Positions 48,165-58,051 of a stretch of 64,000 nucleotides of DNA are shown here, one piece after another. This stretch comes from Methylobacterium sp. J-070 (GTDB taxonomy: Bacteria > Pseudomonadota > Alphaproteobacteria > Rhizobiales > Beijerinckiaceae): contig NZ_JAKSXX010000101.1 of assembly GCF_022829385.1 (NCBI RefSeq), forward strand, positions 1 through 64,000. The letters run 5' to 3'. The position numbers and the translations under genes are program-made. The notes under the pieces were generated by a model that was given only the letters and a program-made list of their open reading frames with translations, had not been told where the DNA came from and did not search any database. Positions within the stretch are counted from its first letter, which is position 1. Every line of letters starts with the position of its first letter.

Positions 48165-49843
48165 ACCGCCTCCTCCTCGGCGTCGCGCTCGCCACGATCG
48201 CGGCCGGCGCCGCCTATGCGGCCGGCCCGGATCTCGGCGCCGTGCAGCAATCGGCCACGAACTGGCCGGCCATCGGCATGTTCCTGTTCTTCGTGCTGAT
48301 GACCCTCGGCATCACCTACAAGGCGGCCATGGGCACCAAGTCGGCCGCGGACTTCTACGCGGCGGGCGGCGGCATCTCGGCCGGGACCAACTCCCTGGCG
48401 ATCGCCGGCGACTACATGTCGGCGGCCTCGTTCCTCGGCATCTCCGGTCTCGTCTACACCTCGGGTTTCGACGGGCTGATCTACTCCACGGGCTTCCTGG
48501 TCGGCTGGCCGATCGTGCTGTTCCTGATCGCCGAGCGCCTGCGCAACCTCGGCAAGTTCACCTTCGCCGACGTGGCGAGCTTCCGCCTCGACCAGACCGC
48601 GATCCGCATCATCTCGGCGGTGGGTACGCTGGTGGTGGTGGCCTTCTACCTGATCGCCCAGATGGTCGGCGCCGGGAAGCTGATCCAGCTCCTGTTCGGA
48701 CTGCCCTACCTCTACGCGGTGATCATCGTCGGCGTGCTGATGATCGTCTACGTCGCCTTCGGCGGCATGAAGGCGACCACCTGGGTGCAGGTGATCAAGG
48801 CCTGCCTGCTGCTCGGCGGCGCGACCTTCATGGCCGGCGCGGTGCTGTACCGCTACGGCTTCAACCCGGAGACGCTGTTCGCCGCCTCGGTGCAGGTCCA
48901 TCCCAAGGGCGACGCCATCATGGCGCCGGGCGGCCTCGTGTCGAACCCGGTGGAGGCGATCTCGCTCGGCGTCGGCCTGATGTTCGGCACCGCCGGACTG
49001 CCGCACATCCTGATGCGGTTCTTCACGGTCTCGGATGCCCAGGCGGCACGCAAGTCGGTGTTCTACGCCACCGGCCTGATCGGCTACTTCTACATCCTGA
49101 CCTTCATCATCGGCTTCGGCGGCATCGCCCTGCTGATGTCGGATCCGAGCTACTTCAAGCTCGGCGCGGCCGGGACCTTCGACAAGCTGAAGGACATGAT
49201 CGGCGGCACCAACATGGTGGCGGTGAACCTCGCCAACGCGGTGGGCGGCCCGTACTTCCTCGGCTTCATCTCGGCGGTGGCGTTCGCGACGATCCTCGCG
49301 GTCGTCGCCGGTCTGACGCTCGCCGGCGCCTCGGCGATCAGCCACGACCTCTACGCCCAGGTCATTGCCCGCGGGCGCACCACCGAGAAGCACGAGGTCA
49401 ACCTGTCGAAGATCTCGGCCGTGGTGATCGGGATCGTGGCGATCTTCCTCGGCTACATCTTCGAGAACCAGAACGTGGCGTTCATGGTCGGGCTGGCCTT
49501 CGCGGTGGCGGCGAGCTGCAACTTCCCGGTGCTGGCCATGTCGATCCTCTGGCGCGGCACCACAACCTGGGGTGCGCTCGCCGGTGGTCTCGTCGGCCTC
49601 CTCGCGGCGGTCATCATGGTGGTGCTGTCGAAGGCCGTCTGGGTGACGACCCTGGGCAACCCCGCCCCGCTGTTCCCCTACGACAACCCGGCCCTGTTCT
49701 CGATGCCGCTCGCCTTCGCGACGATCTGGGTCGTGTCCCTGATGGACCGGTCCCGGCGCGCTCAGCGCGAGCGCGCGGCCTTCGAGGCGCAGTTCGTGCG
49801 CTCCGAGACCGGGATCGGCGCGTCCGGCGCGCACGCGCACTGA
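48161..49843 (+). CDS. actP: Cation/acetate symporter
   Basis: A 560-residue sodium:solute symporter family protein that takes up acetate and glycolate with a cation. It has a cleavable-looking N-terminus (residues 1-21) and about 13 transmembrane helices, with the SSF pattern [20 protein letters not shown] near residue 85 and [15 protein letters not shown] near 285. It overlaps the DUF485 gene by four bases. A ten-pair hairpin terminator follows the stop. It ends the acetate unit. Confidence 0.95.
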   Translation: MNRLLLGVALATIAAGAAYAAGPDLGAVQQSATNWPAIGMFLFFVLMTLGITYKAAMGTKSAADFYAAGGGISAGTNSLAIAGDYMSAASFLGISGLVYTSGFDGLIYSTGFLVGWPIVLFLIAERLRNLGKFTFADVASFRLDQTAIRIISAVGTLVVVAFYLIAQMVGAGKLIQLLFGLPYLYAVIIVGVLMIVYVAFGGMKATTWVQVIKACLLLGGATFMAGAVLYRYGFNPETLFAASVQVHPKGDAIMAPGGLVSNPVEAISLGVGLMFGTAGLPHILMRFFTVSDAQAARKSVFYATGLIGYFYILTFIIGFGGIALLMSDPSYFKLGAAGTFDKLKDMIGGTNMVAVNLANAVGGPYFLGFISAVAFATILAVVAGLTLAGASAISHDLYAQVIARGRTTEKHEVNLSKISAVVIGIVAIFLGYIFENQNVAFMVGLAFAVAASCNFPVLAMSILWRGTTTWGALAGGLVGLLAAVIMVVLSKAVWVTTLGNPAPLFPYDNPALFSMPLAFATIWVVSLMDRSRRAQRERAAFEAQFVRSETGIGASGAHAH

Positions 49844-49870
49844 CGACACCGCCGAAGATTCCGAACTGGT

Positions 49871-49902
49871 GGGGCGCGGCGCGAGCCGCGCCCCTCGTCG
49901 TT
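49871..49902 (+). terminator. Terminator after actP
   Basis: GGGGCGCGGC (49871-49880), a four-base loop, and GCCGCGCCCC (49885-49894) form a perfect stem, followed by a T-containing stretch (TCGTCGTTT). Located 28 bases after the stop. Confidence 0.7.
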
Positions 49903-49950
49903 TCCGGGGTCGGGCCGCACACGTCCGCAGCCGCCCGTGTTGATGGCTCC

Positions 49951-50008
49951 GATCACGAACGCTTTACCAATTGACCCCGACGCCTCTTCCGGTAACGCAT
50001 TGGTGATC
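49951..50008. repeat. Imperfect 18-base inverted repeat upstream of the MHS permease
   Basis: Arms at 49951-49968 and 49991-50008 match at 15 of 18 positions when folded, with a 22-base loop. It lies 90 bases before the permease start and could be an attenuator-like hairpin or a regulator site. Parts superficially resemble tRNA sequence, but no cloverleaf forms. Confidence 0.4.
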
Positions 50009-50097
50009 TGCGCGTCGCGCAAGGCGAGGCAGCGCGGCGGATCGGTCAGCCTTCTGTCGACCGCCGGAAGGCTCAAGTCGTCTGGGAGGACCAAGTC

Positions 50098-51780
50098 ATG
50101 GCTGTGGCAACCGCGATCCCGCGGACCGATGGAGCCCCGAGGCCGATGAGTTCGGCCGAGAAGCGCGTGATCTTCGCGTCCTCCCTCGGCACCGTGTTCG
50201 AGTGGTACGATTTCTATCTCTACGGCTCGCTGGCGGCGATCATCGGCGCGCAGTTCTTCTCGGCCTATCCGCCCGCGACGCGCGACATCTTCGCCCTGCT
50301 GGCCTTCGCGGCCGGGTTCATCGTCCGGCCCTTCGGCGCCTTGGTCTTCGGCCGCCTCGGCGATCTGGTCGGGCGCAAGTACACCTTCCTCGTCACGATC
50401 CTGATCATGGGCCTGTCGACGTTCATCGTCGGCGTCCTGCCGAACGCCGCCACCATCGGCATCGCGGCACCGGTCATCCTGATCGTCCTGCGGCTGGCGC
50501 AGGGCCTGGCGCTGGGCGGCGAATACGGCGGGGCGGCGACCTACGTGGCCGAGCACGCCCCCAACGGCCGGCGCGGCTTCTACACGAGCTGGATCCAGAC
50601 CACCGCGACGCTCGGCCTGTTCCTGTCGCTGCTCGTGATCCTGGCGACCCGGAGCTTCACCGGCGAGGCGGCCTTCGCCGAATGGGGCTGGCGCATCCCG
50701 TTCCTGGTCTCGGTGCTGCTCCTCGGAGTTTCCGTGTGGATCCGCCTGCAGCTCTCGGAATCCCCGGCCTTCCAGAAGATGAAGGAAGAGGGCACGACCT
50801 CGAAGGCGCCGCTCACGGAGGCGTTCGGCCAGTGGCGCAACGCGAAGTTCGCCATCATCGCCCTGTTCGGCCTCGTCGCCGGCCAGGGCGTCGTCTGGTA
50901 CACGGGCCAATTCTACGCGCTGTTCTTCCTGCAATCGATCCTCAAGGTCGACGGCTACACCGCCAACCTGCTGATCGCGTGGTCGCTGCTCCTCGGGACG
51001 GGCTTCTTCGTGGTGTTCGGCTGGCTGTCCGACAAGATCGGCCGCAAGGTCATCATCCTGGCGGGCTGCGCCATCGCGGCGGCGACCTTCTTCCCGATCT
51101 TCAAGGGCATCACCTCCGCGGCGAACCCGAAGCTGGAGGCGGCGATCGAGAGCGTGCAGGTCACGGTGACGGCCGATCCGGCCGCCTGCGGGACCCTGTT
51201 CAACCCGGTCGGGACCCGCGTGTTCTCCGCGCCCTGCGACCTCGCGCGCGACTTCCTGTCGAAGGCGTCGGTGCGCTACGCCACCGCCCCCGGAGCGGCC
51301 GGCCAGCCGACGACGATCCGGATCAACGACACCGAGATCCCCTATCCCCAGGGTGGCGCGGCCGAGGCCAACAAGGCGGCCACAGTAGCGCTCCAGGCCG
51401 CGGGCTACCCGAAGGCCGGCGACCCGGGAATCGTGAAGATGTCGAACCCGTTCGACGTCTTCCGGCCGCAGGTCGCCCGAGTGATCGGCCTGCTGTTCAT
51501 CCTGGTCCTGTTCGTCACCATGGTATACGGCCCGATCGCCGCCATGCTGGTGGAGCTGTTCCCGACGCGGATCCGCTACACCTCGATGTCGCTGCCCTAT
51601 CACATCGGCAACGGCTGGTTCGGCGGCCTGCTTCCGGCGACCGCCTTCGCCATGGTGGCGCAGACCGGCGACATCTACTTCGGGCTCTGGTACCCGATCG
51701 TCATCGCGGTCGCGACCGTGATCATCGGTCTGATCTTCGTGCCCGAGACCAAGGACCGCGACATCTTCGCGGACACCTGA
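50098..51780 (+). CDS. MFS permease, metabolite:H+ symporter (MHS) family
   Basis: A 560-residue proton symporter of the KgtP/ProP/ShiA group, for an organic acid or osmolyte. Family marks include SSLGTVFEWYDFYLYGSLAA (residues 24-43), FGRLGDLVGRKYTFLV and GLALGGEYGGAATYVAEH. A ~110-residue hydrophilic segment (about 341-455, with ADPAACGTLFNPVG) sits in a loop of the second half, which makes the protein longer than the usual 430-450; similar long forms are found in related bacteria. ATG 50098 has GGGAGG upstream. The gene is single. Substrate not assigned. Confidence 0.88.
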   Translation: MAVATAIPRTDGAPRPMSSAEKRVIFASSLGTVFEWYDFYLYGSLAAIIGAQFFSAYPPATRDIFALLAFAAGFIVRPFGALVFGRLGDLVGRKYTFLVTILIMGLSTFIVGVLPNAATIGIAAPVILIVLRLAQGLALGGEYGGAATYVAEHAPNGRRGFYTSWIQTTATLGLFLSLLVILATRSFTGEAAFAEWGWRIPFLVSVLLLGVSVWIRLQLSESPAFQKMKEEGTTSKAPLTEAFGQWRNAKFAIIALFGLVAGQGVVWYTGQFYALFFLQSILKVDGYTANLLIAWSLLLGTGFFVVFGWLSDKIGRKVIILAGCAIAAATFFPIFKGITSAANPKLEAAIESVQVTVTADPAACGTLFNPVGTRVFSAPCDLARDFLSKASVRYATAPGAAGQPTTIRINDTEIPYPQGGAAEANKAATVALQAAGYPKAGDPGIVKMSNPFDVFRPQVARVIGLLFILVLFVTMVYGPIAAMLVELFPTRIRYTSMSLPYHIGNGWFGGLLPATAFAMVAQTGDIYFGLWYPIVIAVATVIIGLIFVPETKDRDIFADT

Positions 51781-52365
51781 GGGCGACCGTCCGGATTGCA
51801 CACCCAGGCCGGGAGCGCCGCGGCCCGGCCTGAAGCGCCTTCCGGGGTCGTCGGATTCCGGAACACGCTCGCTGTGGAGGCCGGAACTGCACCGGCATCC
51901 CTGTCGGCGGAGCATGATCGAGCCGCGGATTGTACCACCGCGCGTCCGGCGTGTCGGCGCGTCGGGCCCCAACCCGGCCGCGTCGAACTGCCGGGCCGCG
52001 CGTCAGCGGACCAGAGCCGCCGTTCCGTATCCCGCGGACCGGGACGGAGCCCGCGGGTCGTCGCGTCGCGTGCGCTGCGTCACGGAACGAGCCTCACGCC
52101 ACCGCTTATGGAGGCAAATCCCGGCGTCTTTCCTTAAGATGTGAAATTCGTTGCGACGGTCATAACGATGTTTACGAAAAGCAAAACTGCTTTCGATTTA
52201 CGTGGCTCCGATTTTAATCCCGCATTATTCAAAATCGGAAGAGATATTGTCGTTTCTAGTTATAAAGAAATAAGCACTTTTCGACGGGGAAAATCGCCTT
52301 TCACGGAACCATAAGAGGTTCTGGATCGTATAGAGCGGCCTAGAGCAAATAGCCGGATCCGGAAC
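51781..52365. other. Non-coding, partly AT-rich stretch
   Basis: Begins with a possible terminator hairpin for the permease gene (AGGCCGGG 51806-51813 with CCCGGCCT 51824-51831, no T-run). From about 52130 the sequence becomes markedly AT-richer than the rest of the window. No gene or RNA motif was recognised; the AT-rich part may be a promoter region for the small ORFs that follow. Confidence 0.5.
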
Positions 52366-52506
52366 GTGAACGATCGCCTTATGACCTTGCGGCGCAAAGC
52401 CAATGCCAAGCCACCACTTATGCTTGTGATCGGCTGGACCGTCGTGACAATCGCGATCTGGGTTGCCGTCAACAACGCAGCGGGGCGGCTCGTGTGGTTG
52501 TGGTGA
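52366..52506 (+). CDS. Possible 46-residue single-span membrane protein
   Basis: GTG 52366 to TGA 52506. The translation starts with a basic stretch (MNDRLMTLRRKANAKP) and continues into one hydrophobic helix (MLVIGWTVVTIAIWVAV), ending AAGRLVWLW. The positive-inside pattern of a small membrane protein is convincing, but the ribosome-binding site is weak and the antisense strand also has a long open frame. A start at the ATG 52381 is possible. Confidence 0.4.
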   Translation: MNDRLMTLRRKANAKPPLMLVIGWTVVTIAIWVAVNNAAGRLVWLW

Positions 52507-52517
52507 TGGCCGCAGCG

Positions 52518-52748
52518 TCAGTGATCCTGCTGATAGCCGCTCCAGTAAGCCCCCAGCAGATATCCCGACTGGTGGGCCGTTAGATAGCCTAAGGTGATCA
52601 GGACATGGAGACCGTCCATGCCATAGACGCTCGTAAAGATGGTCAGTGCGGTGAACATGATGACGCAGGACGTCATTCCCAGTATGATCACCGTGAAGAC
52701 ACGTCCGATGAGCCATCCAACCCCGAACAACATTGCAGCGACAAGCAT
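52518..52748 (-). CDS. Small membrane protein, hypothetical (76 residues)
   Basis: Two hydrophobic helices (about residues 3-24 and 28-48, then HVLITLGYLTAHQSGYLLGA) fill most of the protein, which ends WSGYQQDH. ATG 52748 is preceded by AAGGTGGTG at good spacing. The tail resembles small alphaproteobacterial inner-membrane proteins of exopolysaccharide-repressor type, but I cannot assign it. It is convergent with the possible ORF at 52366 and lies in an AT-richer island. Confidence 0.6.
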   Translation of the reverse strand: MLVAAMLFGVGWLIGRVFTVIILGMTSCVIMFTALTIFTSVYGMDGLHVLITLGYLTAHQSGYLLGAYWSGYQQDH

Positions 52749-53227
52749 ATCACCACCTTGAAGTACCTATTTTGATATAAATTCTGCCTCAGTCGCGGAT
52801 CTGGCGGGCAAATATGCCGGTCTGACTGGAAAAGATCAAGCACTCTACGAAAAGAGGCGGAGATTTCTCCCTTCGTGCGATCGAGCCGCGAAGACTTATT
52901 CGACTTTTTGCTGAGAGACCAGAAATTAATACGGGTATTGATTTCGCAGCTCATAAGCAGATGACTGGCGATCCAGGGGCGTTCGCGGCCGGGCCGCACC
53001 GCACCGATCCGGCCGGTGGATCTCGATGTATCGTTAACGGCCGGGCGCCCGCGCGCGGTTCCGAGCGCGGCCGTAAGCAGGGGCGGCCATCGACCCTGGA
53101 CCGTTCCGTCCGGGCATCACGTCGGGCCTCAAAGGGACGGATCAGGAGGGCGCGCGGTCCCGCGGCCGCGGCGCAGGCTCGAAAACCGGTTCAGCCGGGA
53201 GATCGGCGGACGCGCCGGACGGCGCCG
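52749..53227. other. Non-coding stretch upstream of the small membrane protein and past purH
   Basis: The first ~210 bases are AT-rich and should hold the promoter of the small membrane protein gene; the remainder is GC-rich and follows the 3' end of purH. No gene, RNA or strong hairpin was recognised. Confidence 0.4.
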
Positions 53228-54826
53228 TCAGTGGCGAAAGTGGCGATAGCCGGTGAACACCATGGCGAGGCCGGCTTCGTCGGCCGCGGCGATCACGTCG
53301 GCGTCGCGCAGCGAGCCGCCGGGCTGGATGACGGCCGTGGCCCCCGCCTCGGCGGCGGCCATCAGGCCGTCCGCGAAGGGGAAGAACGCGTCCGACGCCA
53401 CGACGGACCCGACCGCAAGGCTCTCGGACAATCCGAGGCGCTTGGCGCCCTCGGCGGCCTTCCAGGCGGCGATGCGCGACGAGTCGACCCGCGACATCTG
53501 CCCGGCGCCGATGCCCACCGTGGCGCCGCCCTTGGCGTACACGATGGCGTTGGACTTCACGTGTTTGGCCACCCGGTAGGCGAACCGGAGATCCACGAGT
53601 TCCGCCTCGCTCGGAGCGCGCCGGGTGACGACCTTGAGCGGCATCTCGTCGACCACCACGGCGTCCCGGCTCTGGACCAGCAAGCCGCCCGATAGTGTGC
53701 GCACGGTCTCGCCGGGTGCCCGCGGGTCGGGCAGGCTCCCGGCCAGCAGGAGCCGCAGGTTCTTCTTGGCCGCCACGATCGCCGCCGCTTCCGGCGTCGC
53801 ATCCGGGGCGATGATCACCTCGGTCAGGATCTCGACGATCTTGCGGGCGGCATCGGCATCCAGGGTTCGGTTCAGCGCCACGATGCCGCCGAAGGCCGAG
53901 GTCGGATCGCAAGCCAGCGCCCGCTCGTAGGCCTCCAGCAGGCTCGCGCCCTCGGCGACGCCGCACGGGTTCGCGTGCTTGATGATGGCGACGGCCGCCG
54001 TCCGGTCGGGGTCGAATTCGGCCACGCACTCGTAGGCGGCGTCCGTGTCGTTGAAGTTGTTGTAGGACAACTCCTTGCCCTGAAGCTGGCGCGCGGTGGC
54101 CACGCCCGGGCGCGCCCGGCCGGGTGCCCGATAGAAGGCGGCCGCCTGGTGGGGGTTCTCGCCGTAGCGGAGCGCTTGGGCGAGCGTGCCCCCGAAGGCG
54201 CGGAACCGGGCCGGCTCATCGGCGCCGAAACGTCCGGCCATCCAGTTCGCGATGGCCGCGTCGTAGGCCGCGGTGCGCGCGAACGCCTTCTGGGCCAGTC
54301 GCCGGCGCAGCGCGCCCCCGGTGGCACCGTGATCCGCTTCCAGCGCGGTGAGAACGGCCGCGTAATCCGCCACGTCGGTCACGACGGCGACGTCGGCGTG
54401 GTTCTTGGCCGCCGCGCGGATCATCGCCGGGCCGCCGACATCGATGTTCTCGATGCAATCGGCATCCGGTCTGTCGGCCGCGATGGTCGCCTCGAACGGG
54501 TAGAGGTTGACCACCAAAAGGTCGATCGCGCCGATCCCGTGTGCGGCGAGCGCCGCCTGGTGCTCGGGGTTGTCGCGGATGGCGAGCAGGCCGCCGTGCA
54601 CCGCCGGATGCAGGGTCTTCACCCGGCCGTCCATCATCTCGGGGAAGCCCGTCAGGTCGGCGACCTCCGTCACCGGAAGCCCGGCCTCCTGCAGGGTGCG
54701 GTGCGTCCCGCCCGTCGAGACCAGCGCGATGCCGCGCGCATGCAGCGCGCGGGCGAAGTCGACGAGGCCGGTCTTGTCCGAGACCGAGAGGAGCGCGCGG
54801 GAGACCCGCACCAGATCGTGCGCCAT
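53228..54826 (-). CDS. purH: Bifunctional AICAR formyltransferase / IMP cyclohydrolase
   Basis: Carries out the last two steps of purine synthesis to IMP. The 532-residue protein has an N-terminal MGS-like cyclohydrolase domain (residues 8-150; [29 protein letters not shown]) and the AICAR transformylase domain (200-530) with the catalytic Lys-His in [13 protein letters not shown] (K283, H284) and [19 protein letters not shown] 54826 is the start. Length is standard. The upstream heparinase-like gene on the same strand is 183 bases away, an arrangement common in rhizobial relatives. Confidence 0.97.
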   Translation of the reverse strand: MAHDLVRVSRALLSVSDKTGLVDFARALHARGIALVSTGGTHRTLQEAGLPVTEVADLTGFPEMMDGRVKTLHPAVHGGLLAIRDNPEHQAALAAHGIGAIDLLVVNLYPFEATIAADRPDADCIENIDVGGPAMIRAAAKNHADVAVVTDVADYAAVLTALEADHGATGGALRRRLAQKAFARTAAYDAAIANWMAGRFGADEPARFRAFGGTLAQALRYGENPHQAAAFYRAPGRARPGVATARQLQGKELSYNNFNDTDAAYECVAEFDPDRTAAVAIIKHANPCGVAEGASLLEAYERALACDPTSAFGGIVALNRTLDADAARKIVEILTEVIIAPDATPEAAAIVAAKKNLRLLLAGSLPDPRAPGETVRTLSGGLLVQSRDAVVVDEMPLKVVTRRAPSEAELVDLRFAYRVAKHVKSNAIVYAKGGATVGIGAGQMSRVDSSRIAAWKAAEGAKRLGLSESLAVGSVVASDAFFPFADGLMAAAEAGATAVIQPGGSLRDADVIAAADEAGLAMVFTGYRHFRH

Positions 54827-55009
54827 AGCTTCGTGCCGAAATCCGTAAGTCCGGCGCCGGTAGCATGAAACCGGGGAACCCGGCCAGCCGCATGCGGGGG
54901 GCCGAGGCGACGAAGGCCGGTTCAGTCTCGCCCCGCGCCGGACGCCAGGAGACGCGCCATCTCCGCCGGGCCTGCGCGCGGCCGTGAAGCGGCGTTCGTC
55001 ACCCCGGCG

Positions 55010-56758
55010 TCAGGGCGACGTGCCCCGCCGCGGGGGCGCGGCCGCGAGGCGCTCGAAGCTCCAGCGCACCTCGACATCCTCGGACACGCGCAGATGGAGG
55101 ACGATCTGGTCGGTCCGGCGCGGCCCGGAGAGGCCCGAGAAGTAGACGCTCTCCTCCAGGGCGATCTCGGCGTTCTCGGCACGGAAGGTCCAGACCTCGC
55201 CGAGGGCCGAGGCGAGTTCGAGCCCCTCCGGCACGCCGCGCACGGCGATGCCGGGATGGAGATGGAAGCGGATCGCCACGTCGTGCGCGCGCTGGCGTCC
55301 CCGGTTCCGCCCCTTGCCCTGACGCAGGAACGCATCGCGCCCCTCCAGCCGCGCGGCCGCGGCGAAGAGCTGCCAGCGGCGCTCGTGGACGATGGCGAAA
55401 GTCGGCGCGTAGCCGTCGTGGCGGGCGGCCAGCGTCACGCTGTCGGCCTCCTCGGCGCGTTCGGCCGCGACGGCCAACGGGCCGCTGAGCACGACGGCGC
55501 CGCGCCGCCGGATCAGCCACCCGGCGAGCTGGCGCTCGCCCCACCAGCCGGTGCGGGTGAGGAACCGGCAGGACGAGGCATCGGCGACGGAGGCGGTGGA
55601 ATGCGCCGGCGTGGATCGGGCGAGGAGGCGCAGGTCCGGTCCGCTCGCCGGGAGGCCGCAATTGACCACGATGCGTTGCGGGCCGCTCGACATCTCGAAG
55701 GCGAGGCAGCCCGCCCCGGCGTTCACCGAGTACGGCAGCGGCGGACTGGCGCCGACATCCGCCACGATCACGACCCGCCCGCCCTCCAGGCGCTCGTAGC
55801 CGGAATTCGGCGCGTGCATCAGCGGTCGCGCCAGGGCGCCGTCGTAGACCAGAAGGGTCGCGAGGTGGTCGGCGTCGGTGGCGCCCATGCCGTTGAAGTG
55901 GCTCAGGGAGGCGTCCGGATGGCGCAGGAGCCGCAGCAGCGGGAGCATTCGGTCGATGGCCCGCAGCAAGGCCATCGGCGGCTCGACGCTGCGGCTGAGA
56001 TAGCTCTGGCGCAGCGGCAGCAGGTCGAGCAGCAGCTCCATGGCGAAGCGCGGATCGCGGGAGCGGTGGCCGCCGTCCGTGAGGATCTGACGGTCGAGCT
56101 CCCGCGACAGGACCCGGGTCGCCCGCCGCAGGATCGGCTGGATCCCCTCGCAGCACAGGCCCGCGTAGCAGAGTGCCACGGCGGCGTTCAGACGCCATTG
56201 CGGCGGCACGCCGCGCCGGATGTCGCGCTCCAGCTGCTGCGCGTTGCGCGCGATGGCCTTCAGGAAGTTCTGGTAGAAGGCGTGGTCGGCGCCCTCGAGG
56301 ACGAGGGGCGACTGGCACAGGAACGAGATCAGCCGCCTGGCCGCCACCGGGGTCTGGCGGGCGAGCGCCGGGTCGCCCCGCCCGGCGATGAAGTCGGCCA
56401 CGAAGGCGCGGGCATTGGCCCGGGCCAGCGCCGTGTCGGCGGCCCGCAGATGGCGCAGCCAGCCGAAGCCGTAGAGCTCGTCGGCCCATTCCGGCGACGG
56501 CGCGGCGTAATCGAAGGGCGAGCCGCCGCTCGCCGCCAGGGAGCGGCCGGCGAACACGAACAGCCCGGCATAGATGTCGTCCGCGAAGGTCGCGTCGGAG
56601 GTGCGCAGGTCGTGCGGGGCGATCACCAGCCCGCTGACGCGCATCCGGGCCAGGATGTCGGGCGACGCGGTGAGGCTGGCACCGGTCGCGCGGGCCGCGC
56701 GCGCGATCTCGCGCGCGACGAGCCGATAGAAGCGCCAGCGGTCAGGCCCCCAAGCCAC
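55010..56758 (-). CDS. Heparinase II/III family protein
   Basis: A 582-residue protein with an alpha/alpha-toroid region (about 50-330; GFGWLRHLRAADTALARANAR, SHFNGMGATDADHLATLL) and a beta-sheet heparinase II/III C-terminal domain (~350-570; VIVADVGASPPLPYSVNAGA). No signal peptide is evident although homologues act on uronate-containing polysaccharides; members next to purH in alphaproteobacteria are thought to act on envelope polysaccharide, but the substrate is not known. GTG 56758 has GGAG upstream. It is transcribed toward purH. Confidence 0.85.
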   Translation of the reverse strand: MAWGPDRWRFYRLVAREIARAARATGASLTASPDILARMRVSGLVIAPHDLRTSDATFADDIYAGLFVFAGRSLAASGGSPFDYAAPSPEWADELYGFGWLRHLRAADTALARANARAFVADFIAGRGDPALARQTPVAARRLISFLCQSPLVLEGADHAFYQNFLKAIARNAQQLERDIRRGVPPQWRLNAAVALCYAGLCCEGIQPILRRATRVLSRELDRQILTDGGHRSRDPRFAMELLLDLLPLRQSYLSRSVEPPMALLRAIDRMLPLLRLLRHPDASLSHFNGMGATDADHLATLLVYDGALARPLMHAPNSGYERLEGGRVVIVADVGASPPLPYSVNAGAGCLAFEMSSGPQRIVVNCGLPASGPDLRLLARSTPAHSTASVADASSCRFLTRTGWWGERQLAGWLIRRRGAVVLSGPLAVAAERAEEADSVTLAARHDGYAPTFAIVHERRWQLFAAAARLEGRDAFLRQGKGRNRGRQRAHDVAIRFHLHPGIAVRGVPEGLELASALGEVWTFRAENAEIALEESVYFSGLSGPRRTDQIVLHLRVSEDVEVRWSFERLAAAPPRRGTSP

Positions 56759-56924
56759 GCGATCTCCGAGCTACGCGTTCTGACAAGGCCCCACGGCCCT
56801 GAGCCCTCGCGCACGAGGTCGGCTGGCACCCATTCCGTAAGGCTAGAGGTGGCCTCTTAACCGCCGGTTTACGCTATGTCATGTCCGACGCCGTGAAGGC
56901 GAAGGTTCGGCGGCGTCCGGATCC

Positions 56925-57896
56925 TCAGTCGGGGGCCAGCGCCGCCGAGAACACCCGCAGGTTGGACCGCATCATGGCGAGATAGCTCGACGCGGGTCCG
57001 TCCGGTCCCGAAAGGGCGTCGGAATAGACCCTGCCGCCGATGCGCGCCCCGCTCTCGCGGGCGATCTGCTCCATCTGGCGCGAGTCGCTGATGGTCTCCA
57101 GGAACACCGCGGGAATACGGTCGCGGCGGATCTGCCGGATGATCGCCGCCACGTCCCGAGGGCTCGCCTCGCTGTCCGTGGAGAGGCCCTGCGGCGCGAC
57201 GAAGCGCAGGCCGTAGGCCGCCGCGAAATAGCCGAAGGCGTCGTGGGTCGTGATGATCCGCCGCCGCTCCGGGGGGATGGCGGCGATCGCCGCGCGCACG
57301 TCCCGGTCCAGGGCGTCGAGCTTCGCGAGGTAGTCGGCGGCCGCGGCCCGGTACGCTTCGGCATGGGGCGGGTCGACCGCCGCGAGGCCGTCCCGGATGT
57401 TGGCCACGTAGATCCGCGCGTCGGCGACGTCCTGCCAGGCATGGGGATCGACGGCGTGATCCCGGTGATCCGGGCCGCCGTGATCTTCCTCGCCGTGATC
57501 CTGGCTGCCCCGGGCATGCGCGTCGGGTGCGGCGATCGGCTGGACGCCGGCCGAAGCGGTCACCACCCGGGCGCGGGTGCCGGACGCGCGGATCAGCCGG
57601 TCGAGCCAGCCCTCCAACCCGAGGCCGTTGACGACCACGATGTCGGCCTCTGCCAGCCTGCGCGCGTCGGCCGGGGACGGGCTGAAGCCGTGGACATCGG
57701 AATCCGGGCCGACCAGGGCCGTCACCGCCACCAGCGGGCCTCCGACCTGCCGGACCAGATCCGCCAGGATCGAGAAGCTGGCCGTGACCCGGACCGGCGC
57801 ACGTTCGGGCTCGGCCCGGACCGGGTCCGCGAAGCCGAGCCACAGGGACAGGATCGGGAGGGCCGCCGCCCCGACCATTCTCAATGCGCGCCGCAC
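56925..57896 (-). CDS. Zinc/manganese ABC transporter substrate-binding protein (ZnuA-like)
   Basis: A 323-residue periplasmic metal-binding protein (cluster A-I) with a signal peptide at 1-28 (ALPILSLWLGFADPVRAEP). The metal-site histidines appear in SDVHGFSPSPADARRL and in the VDPHAWQDV segment, and a His/Asp-rich loop (HGEEDHGGPDHRDHA) of the zinc type precedes it. The loop favours zinc over manganese. No permease or ATPase gene is adjacent, so partners must be elsewhere. GTG 57896 or ATG 57878 starts the gene. A perfect 15-base palindrome 41 bases upstream is a likely metal-regulator site. Confidence 0.9.
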   Translation of the reverse strand: MRRALRMVGAAALPILSLWLGFADPVRAEPERAPVRVTASFSILADLVRQVGGPLVAVTALVGPDSDVHGFSPSPADARRLAEADIVVVNGLGLEGWLDRLIRASGTRARVVTASAGVQPIAAPDAHARGSQDHGEEDHGGPDHRDHAVDPHAWQDVADARIYVANIRDGLAAVDPPHAEAYRAAAADYLAKLDALDRDVRAAIAAIPPERRRIITTHDAFGYFAAAYGLRFVAPQGLSTDSEASPRDVAAIIRQIRRDRIPAVFLETISDSRQMEQIARESGARIGGRVYSDALSGPDGPASSYLAMMRSNLRVFSAALAPD

Positions 57897-57936
57897 CGTT
57901 CCGCCTTCCCGCTCGCTCTGACGGACCCGCCCCTAA

Positions 57937-57951
57937 TGTAACAGTGTTACA
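57937..57951. promoter_or_regulatory. Palindromic operator upstream of the metal-binding protein gene
   Basis: TGTAACA-G-TGTTACA is a perfect inverted repeat 41 bases upstream of the ZnuA-like gene. Size and AT-rich symmetric form fit Fur-superfamily operators such as Zur or Mur boxes. Repression by metal is inferred. Confidence 0.65.
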
Positions 57952-58051
57952 TACACAAGCGGGATACACGCCCGGCGCCGAATGCGCGGCGTGGGGCGCA
58001 GTTGCGGGCCGTGGGCCGCCGCGGCGCCCCGCGCGTGAGACGGAGATGTCC

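Noticed and set aside
48095..49972. Long frames on both strands over actP
   Set aside because: Shadow frames; the symporter frame alone has family motifs and membrane pattern.
49940..50010. tRNA-like fragment upstream of the MHS permease
   Set aside because: Short similarity to tRNA arms, but no cloverleaf, anticodon stem or CCA end can be formed.
51781..52000. Possible cobalamin-riboswitch-like GC-rich stretch
   Set aside because: Lacks the conserved B12 box and core pairing; lies downstream, not upstream, of a gene.
52225..52716. 163-residue minus-strand frame
   Set aside because: Overlaps the better-supported 76-residue membrane protein in another frame and has no ribosome-binding site or domain.
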